Source: Opitutia bacterium UBA3151 (lineage in GTDB: Bacteria > Verrucomicrobiota > Verrucomicrobiia > Opitutales > Seribacteraceae). From it: 36,503 nt of DNA. Position numbers and translations under genes: made by a program. The DNA lies in NCBI GenBank assembly GCA_002364975.1, contig DEYT01000036.1:1-36503 (forward strand). The letters run 5' to 3'. How positions within the stretch are numbered: the stretch's first letter is position 1; each line of letters starts with the position of its first letter. A model generated the notes under the pieces. It was not told the DNA's origin, made no database searches, and worked only from the letters and a program-made list of their open reading frames with translations. This document shows positions 31,880 through 36,503 of the stretch, one piece after another.

Positions 31880-31938
31880 TTCTCAAGTCAAAAATCACTT
31901 GCGAACAGCTTGTTTTTAGGGTTAATGTAGACCTTCGC

Positions 31939-34900
31939 ATGTTGAAAGCCGAACGCTCTTTTTATCCATTTGCTTTTCCTCAGAAGGCACCTGTATTTTT
32001 TTGCATTCTTTTTTCGACCTTCATCTCTTGCTTTGGGAGTAAAATCGAGCCCACCGTCATCTTAGCTTCCCTTGAAGGTCAAGTTCACTCCTTTTCCCTG
32101 GAGGATGAGTTTAAGGTTTCTCTAGATTCCTCGTCAATCGGCAAGACATTCTCGCAAAAATCAGTTTTGACTACCGGAAAAGATGGAAAAGCGGGATTAT
32201 TGTTTTCCAATGGAACATTGATCACCGTAAAGCCTGGTTCCCGATTCTACCTGCGCAAATACAACCAAGAAATTGTTTTAAATGCAGATATTACCAACCC
32301 TTCCAAAATGGAAGAAGAACCCAGTAATTCAGAATTATTTGCCCACTTAGACTTTGGTGAGCTTATCGTAAAAGCTCCGAAGTTGAATAAAGGTTCGATG
32401 ATGGTTTTAAGCAGTCCCCTTGGTACTGCAGGCATTCGTGGGACCATGTTTCAATTGATGGCTGTTCGGAATCCACTTACTGGTGATATTTCTGGCGGTA
32501 TCAATCTAATTTCCGGAGATATTGACTTTACCGATACTAGTGGCAATGCAGTGACTCTTGTCTCTGGTCAATCTATTGTTGCTGCCACCAGTAAGTTGGG
32601 GGAAAATATCGGAGCACAAACTGGCGGTCTCGTTGACCTGACTTCCACTTTTGGCCCAAGTTTATCCGGTACTGGAATGCCACCTGCAATGGATTCGCTT
32701 TTCCCATCAGCAACTTCTGGATCTGGTGAGGAAAGCAGTGCAGACGATACAACTAGCTCAGCTTTTGATTCCGGTGGGCTACTTGCTGGCGGTGCCTCGG
32801 GTGGGGGGTGGGAAATGATTCAAGAGATTGCATCCGAGGTATTTTTTGAAATTGAGGGTGCAGAATCAAGCTCAAGCTCGATATCTTTTGATTCCATGCT
32901 TGTTGCGGTTAGTTTAGATACTCCCACCCCAGAACTTGCTGCCCCTGGAGAATCGGCAATTTTATCGGGTGGTTCGGATTCCCCTTTAACTCCTGATCCA
33001 TTTCAAGGTGCTCACCCCCTTATGAATCTGCAAGGGGATGACTACTTGGTACTTGAGCTCACCGATAAGGACTTTGGAGATATTGACCCGTGGATCGATG
33101 CAACTGATTTCTTAGGTAATGATTTATCCACTATTGTGAGCCTTGAAAATCCACCGGATTTGCAAAAACCTGATACCTATACTTTGGAGTACAAAGTTAC
33201 AGACTTGCGCGGATTAACTACTGGAATCAATCGCACCGTGGAAGTTGTAGAAACTAAACCCAAGATAGAACTAACTTCTGGAAAGTATGGCTCAATACAG
33301 GAAAACGGAGAGCAAATATTCACATTTTTAGTTCAAAAAAAATATGCCAATTACCCTACTCCCGATGACGGCCCCTTCAATGTTATTTGGGAATTAGATC
33401 CCCCTCTTGATGTAACCCTTGAAAATTCCCCTTATCCGAAATTTTCTCTTAAATACTACGAGCAGAGTTCAGATGATTTTACTTATGAAGAGAAGACAGT
33501 AACGGACCTACCATATCCTGCCGACTCTCTCTCTTTGTCATTGGTAGTGCTTTTAACCGATGGAGGTAAAACAGAATTTCGACTGGAAAAAGGATCCATT
33601 GACTACTCCAAAATTACCGCAGCTGGAGAACCTGATTCGGAGGTAACTTTCACCTTTAATGATTATGATTACCGATATTCAGACAGCAGGACCAATCTTT
33701 CCCTTACAGAGGTTGAACAAACGGTGGTGCAAAAGATAAGAATAATCGACAACCAGCCTCCTATTCTATCCGTACTATCTGGATTTGATCAAAGTGACCC
33801 TCATCAAGTTGAGGGTGTATTGAATACAACTTTTGTAGATCCGGGAATTTTAATTTTAGATAACTATTATTCCCAACAAGAAATTGAAGAAAATCTTGGT
33901 TATCAATCTGGATCTGTTGAATCTTCATTCGGTACCGTGGATATGAATATAGCAGGAATTTACGAAGTTATCTATCAAGGAATCAAAGACCCATCTGGCA
34001 ACGATGCTTTACCTATCACAAGATGGGTTGAAGTTTATGACCAAACCCTGCCCGAGCTAACCATATATGGAGCGGATCCATTTTTCGTGGATGTAAACAA
34101 TACAAATAGCCTATTCCGAGATCCTGGAGCAATGGCTTATGATAACCTTGATGGTACCATAGAATGGGAAACCGGAAAAATTTCGGTTTCTATGCAAAGT
34201 TTTGATGAAAATGGTTCTGCAGTCTCAACTGATTCAACAGTCGATGAAATTGTTGCTGTGGCAAAAACTCAAGCGAGTTTAAATAAAACCTTTCAAATGA
34301 TTTACAGCTACATCGATGCAGCTGGAAATGAAGGGACTACCACCCGTCAAATTGTTTTAATCAATTCACCCTTTGATGAGCCCTTTATTATTGATAGCTC
34401 TCCAAGTGATAACCCATTGATTGTTGATGTTTTGGTTGTGAGTGATTCAACCACTGGTCTTCGCAGAGATCCAAATACTAATAACTTCGAGCCAGGAGTA
34501 ACCGCATACAAAGATTTTGGAGGTAATTTAGAGCCCCAAAACTTAACCTCAGAGGTTTCAGAGAATGAATACATAGGAGGTGTCCTTGGTGCGATTGACG
34601 ATACAGTTGTAAACTACAGCCTTAAACTGGACTCGTTTGTAGATCCACTGGGAAATCCCGATGAAAGCTACCGAAGCATTATCAAATATGTTGTACAAGA
34701 TGAATTTGGGAATGAAGCAACTTACACTCGTGAAATAAGGGTGGTTGATAGAGAGGGTCCTTTGATTTCATTGGCAAATGGAACTGAGGGCGGTAAAAAT
34801 TTTAGCTATGTGCAAGCTGGCATTCCATTCGTAGATCCAGGATATGTGGCATCAGATAATTATGATGAAAATGTCACCGTTACTTCAAAACTTGTCCAAG

Positions 34901-36503
34901 TTGATACCGAGCAGGAACTTAGTTTTGATTTGGTTTCATCCATTGGATTTACCGACATTGGATCCTATGAAATTCGATATTCAGCTGAGGATAAAAACGG
35001 AAACTTGGCAAGTGAGAATTCTCAAAGTGACACAGTTCGTACCATCGAAGTAATTGATACTTACAAGCCTCAAGTTGCTTTGTTTACTCACGATTTTGTT
35101 AGAGGAACAAGCACGAGTTTAAATTCCGTGAACGATCCAACCGAGTTGGAAAACACTTCGATTCTTGACTTGGAAAATCCAATTCCTAGCTCTATTTCTT
35201 CTTCCCTAACATCCTTTACTGGTTGGACAGGGTCTGACTTTGACCCGGATGTCGCACTTACCCTTCTTACTGAATCCGATTTTTATGTTTTTGCGGAAGA
35301 AGATGAGATCCTTGTCGATGGTCATCCGAATCCCATCGTTGAAGCTACCGATTCCAATGGTCGTTATCGTTATCGGATGAGTGGCTTTTACATTAAAGAT
35401 AAAAATACCAACGCCGTTGTTTTTGAAGATCCGGGAATTTATGCGAGGAATGATTCCAATGTACCGCTTAGCTTTTCTTCCACCATCACTCCTGTTACCA
35501 AAGCAAATGATCCAAACACCGTTCTTTCTTACAAAATAAACTATTATGTTAGCCAACAGGACAATACTGGGGCTAATCAGATTATTGCAGCCCGTCGTGT
35601 TTACATCATTGATCAGGAAAAGCCACTAATTACTCTTGAACCGTCGACTGACGGAACCAACAGTTTTGTCATCATTGAGGCAAACCGACAACCTACTTCA
35701 ACGGATACCTACACCGATTTACACGGAGACGCAGCCAAATTATTTTACTCCAATGTTTCCCCTCCAAATGATGTAGTATCTGGAAAATATCTTTCACTTT
35801 CAGCCATTGACGCCATGGATGGAGTCCTTACAGATGCCATTGTTCGGACCATTAAAGATGATAATGGGAGTTCAGTTGAGATTTCTTCAAACAGTGACCA
35901 AAATACTGTCGCAACAAATGTTTATTCCCAAATTGATGCTACAATATTGGATAAGAAATATACCATCGAATACTATGTGAATGACATACCCATTGATAGT
36001 TCTATTCCACCGAATACCTCAGACTTAGTCGTTCGTCATTTAATTGTCAAAGACACCGAACCACCCGTCATCAATGTTACCGAGTTAAATAGTACATTTA
36101 TGATCGATTTTCTCTCCACTTCGAACCCCGACATTAACGATGGTAAATCAGTTGCCACTTATCTTCTTACCGGTCTTTCTGCGACCGATGCAAATGATTA
36201 TGATCAAGAGTTAGGAAGAGCAGGTGTCACGAATTCTAATGCTCTTCCAACTACTACAGATCCTGACGATACGAATTGGGTACTAGCTACAGATGGAAAT
36301 GGTGCAGTGAGCAGTGCAACTTACAACTCAAAATGGAAATTAGAGTTTACCCCAGCCTTTAGTCCTGGGGCGATTTATCCGGAAACTCGTGGTGCAAATT
36401 CAGGTTATGAAGTTAAGATATCGGTGACGGATCAATCCGGAAATATTAGCGGTGAAGTTTTGAGATACCTGCAAGTTGGAGATTTTACACCACCCACATT
36501 AAC
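31939..36503 (+). CDS. Giant FecR-domain surface protein with DUF5011/Ig-like repeats, C-terminus outside the window
   Basis: The frame is open from ATG at 31939 to the edge, more than 1,520 residues. An N-terminal hydrophobic segment (PVFFCILFSTFISCFGS) is a signal peptide, possibly with a weak lipobox around FISC. Residues about 45-200 form a FecR-like domain with GLLFSNGTLITVKPGSRFYL and SPLGTAGIRGTMFQL. A low-complexity linker follows (SATSGSGEESSADDTTSSAF). Several DUF5011/Ig-like modules come after it, each with a P/G-[LV]-I-x-L opening and an FVDPG or FRDPG motif, as in TTFVDPGILILDNYY, NSLFRDPGAMAYDNLDGTIE and GIPFVDPGYVASDNYDENVT. It is probably an exported adhesin or matrix protein. 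Whether it ends in a sorting signal for the exosortase cannot be seen here. Confidence 0.85.
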   Translation, partial: MLKAERSFYPFAFPQKAPVFFCILFSTFISCFGSKIEPTVILASLEGQVHSFSLEDEFKVSLDSSSIGKTFSQKSVLTTGKDGKAGLLFSNGTLITVKPGSRFYLRKYNQEIVLNADITNPSKMEEEPSNSELFAHLDFGELIVKAPKLNKGSMMVLSSPLGTAGIRGTMFQLMAVRNPLTGDISGGINLISGDIDFTDTSGNAVTLVSGQSIVAATSKLGENIGAQTGGLVDLTSTFGPSLSGTGMPPAMDSLFPSATSGSGEESSADDTTSSAFDSGGLLAGGASGGGWEMIQEIASEVFFEIEGAESSSSSISFDSMLVAVSLDTPTPELAAPGESAILSGGSDSPLTPDPFQGAHPLMNLQGDDYLVLELTDKDFGDIDPWIDATDFLGNDLSTIVSLENPPDLQKPDTYTLEYKVTDLRGLTTGINRTVEVVETKPKIELTSGKYGSIQENGEQIFTFLVQKKYANYPTPDDGPFNVIWELDPPLDVTLENSPYPKFSLKYYEQSSDDFTYEEKTVTDLPYPADSLSLSLVVLLTDGGKTEFRLEKGSIDYSKITAAGEPDSEVTFTFNDYDYRYSDSRTNLSLTEVEQTVVQKIRIIDNQPPILSVLSGFDQSDPHQVEGVLNTTFVDPGILILDNYYSQQEIEENLGYQSGSVESSFGTVDMNIAGIYEVIYQGIKDPSGNDALPITRWVEVYDQTLPELTIYGADPFFVDVNNTNSLFRDPGAMAYDNLDGTIEWETGKISVSMQSFDENGSAVSTDSTVDEIVAVAKTQASLNKTFQMIYSYIDAAGNEGTTTRQIVLINSPFDEPFIIDSSPSDNPLIVDVLVVSDSTTGLRRDPNTNNFEPGVTAYKDFGGNLEPQNLTSEVSENEYIGGVLGAIDDTVVNYSLKLDSFVDPLGNPDESYRSIIKYVVQDEFGNEATYTREIRVVDREGPLISLANGTEGGKNFSYVQAGIPFVDPGYVASDNYDENVTVTSKLVQVDTEQELSFDLVSSIGFTDIGSYEIRYSAEDKNGNLASENSQSDTVRTIEVIDTYKPQVALFTHDFVRGTSTSLNSVNDPTELENTSILDLENPIPSSISSSLTSFTGWTGSDFDPDVALTLLTESDFYVFAEEDEILVDGHPNPIVEATDSNGRYRYRMSGFYIKDKNTNAVVFEDPGIYARNDSNVPLSFSSTITPVTKANDPNTVLSYKINYYVSQQDNTGANQIIAARRVYIIDQEKPLITLEPSTDGTNSFVIIEANRQPTSTDTYTDLHGDAAKLFYSNVSPPNDVVSGKYLSLSAIDAMDGVLTDAIVRTIKDDNGSSVEISSNSDQNTVATNVYSQIDATILDKKYTIEYYVNDIPIDSSIPPNTSDLVVRHLIVKDTEPPVINVTELNSTFMIDFLSTSNPDINDGKSVATYLLTGLSATDANDYDQELGRAGVTNSNALPTTTDPDDTNWVLATDGNGAVSSATYNSKWKLEFTPAFSPGAIYPETRGANSGYEVKISVTDQSGNISGEVLRYLQVGDFTPPTL

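Noticed and set aside
1..36503. tRNA, rRNA, CRISPR arrays, insertion sequences, phage or plasmid features
   Set aside because: No cloverleaf-like, rRNA-like, regularly spaced repeat, transposase or integrase sequence was recognised in the window.

Overview
The window looks like a chromosomal segment from a Gram-negative bacterium that makes a cell-surface polysaccharide. The best guess is the Verrucomicrobiota (Opitutales/Puniceicoccales-like). This rests on an exosortase fused to an EpsI-type domain next to a TPR gene, a NusG-like gene and a GbsR/MarR-type regulator, and on the general look of the housekeeping proteins. The taxonomic call is an inference; no rRNA or tRNA gene was seen.

Positions 1-20161 form one long minus-strand polysaccharide and exosortase locus, read from right to left. 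It begins with a GbsR/MarR-like regulator and a NusG/RfaH-like antiterminator that overlap by ATGA. A short leader follows, holding a near-exact copy of the ops/JUMPstart element of enterobacterial RfaH-controlled operons. Next come a TPR membrane protein and the exosortase-EpsI fusion. After a 348-bp gap come an acyltransferase-3 gene and a separate membrane-anchored SGNH hydrolase, a SAM methyltransferase, an NAD-sugar epimerase, and the Wzm/Wzt polysaccharide ABC exporter. The locus ends with a glycan-building block: methyltransferases, a GT11-like enzyme, a CgeB-like transferase, a VioA-like aminotransferase with a VioB-like acyltransferase, two GT2 enzymes, a polytopic membrane protein and an FkbM methyltransferase cut by the window edge. 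Base composition changes along the locus: the line at 2761-2820 is 11/60 G+C and the line at 12241-12300 is 29/60. This suggests a mosaic history.

Positions 20268-22481 (plus strand, divergent from the regulator) hold the initiating polyprenyl-phosphate sugar-1-phosphate transferase and a WecG/TagA/CpsF-type glycosyltransferase. The divergent intergenic region carries two inverted repeats and a promoter-like sequence.

Positions 22506-31879 are ordinary housekeeping genes: an MtaB-type tRNA methylthiotransferase, a stand-alone 5'-3' exonuclease, long-form HisG, six-domain ribosomal protein S1, a primary-like sigma-70 factor, TrpE, GlgC and GcvH. From 31939 to the right edge runs a very large FecR-domain surface protein with repeated DUF5011/Ig-like modules; its C-terminus is outside the window.

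The two most notable observations are the ops/JUMPstart-like element directly downstream of an RfaH-like gene, and four genes of the polysaccharide locus (GT2, GT11-like, Wzm, methyltransferase). The conserved N-termini of these four are encoded, but their open frames contain no ATG, GTG or TTG there. Start-codon-based calling would truncate all four. They probably start at ATT, ATT/ATA, ATC and CTG, in most cases touching the stop codon of the upstream gene.
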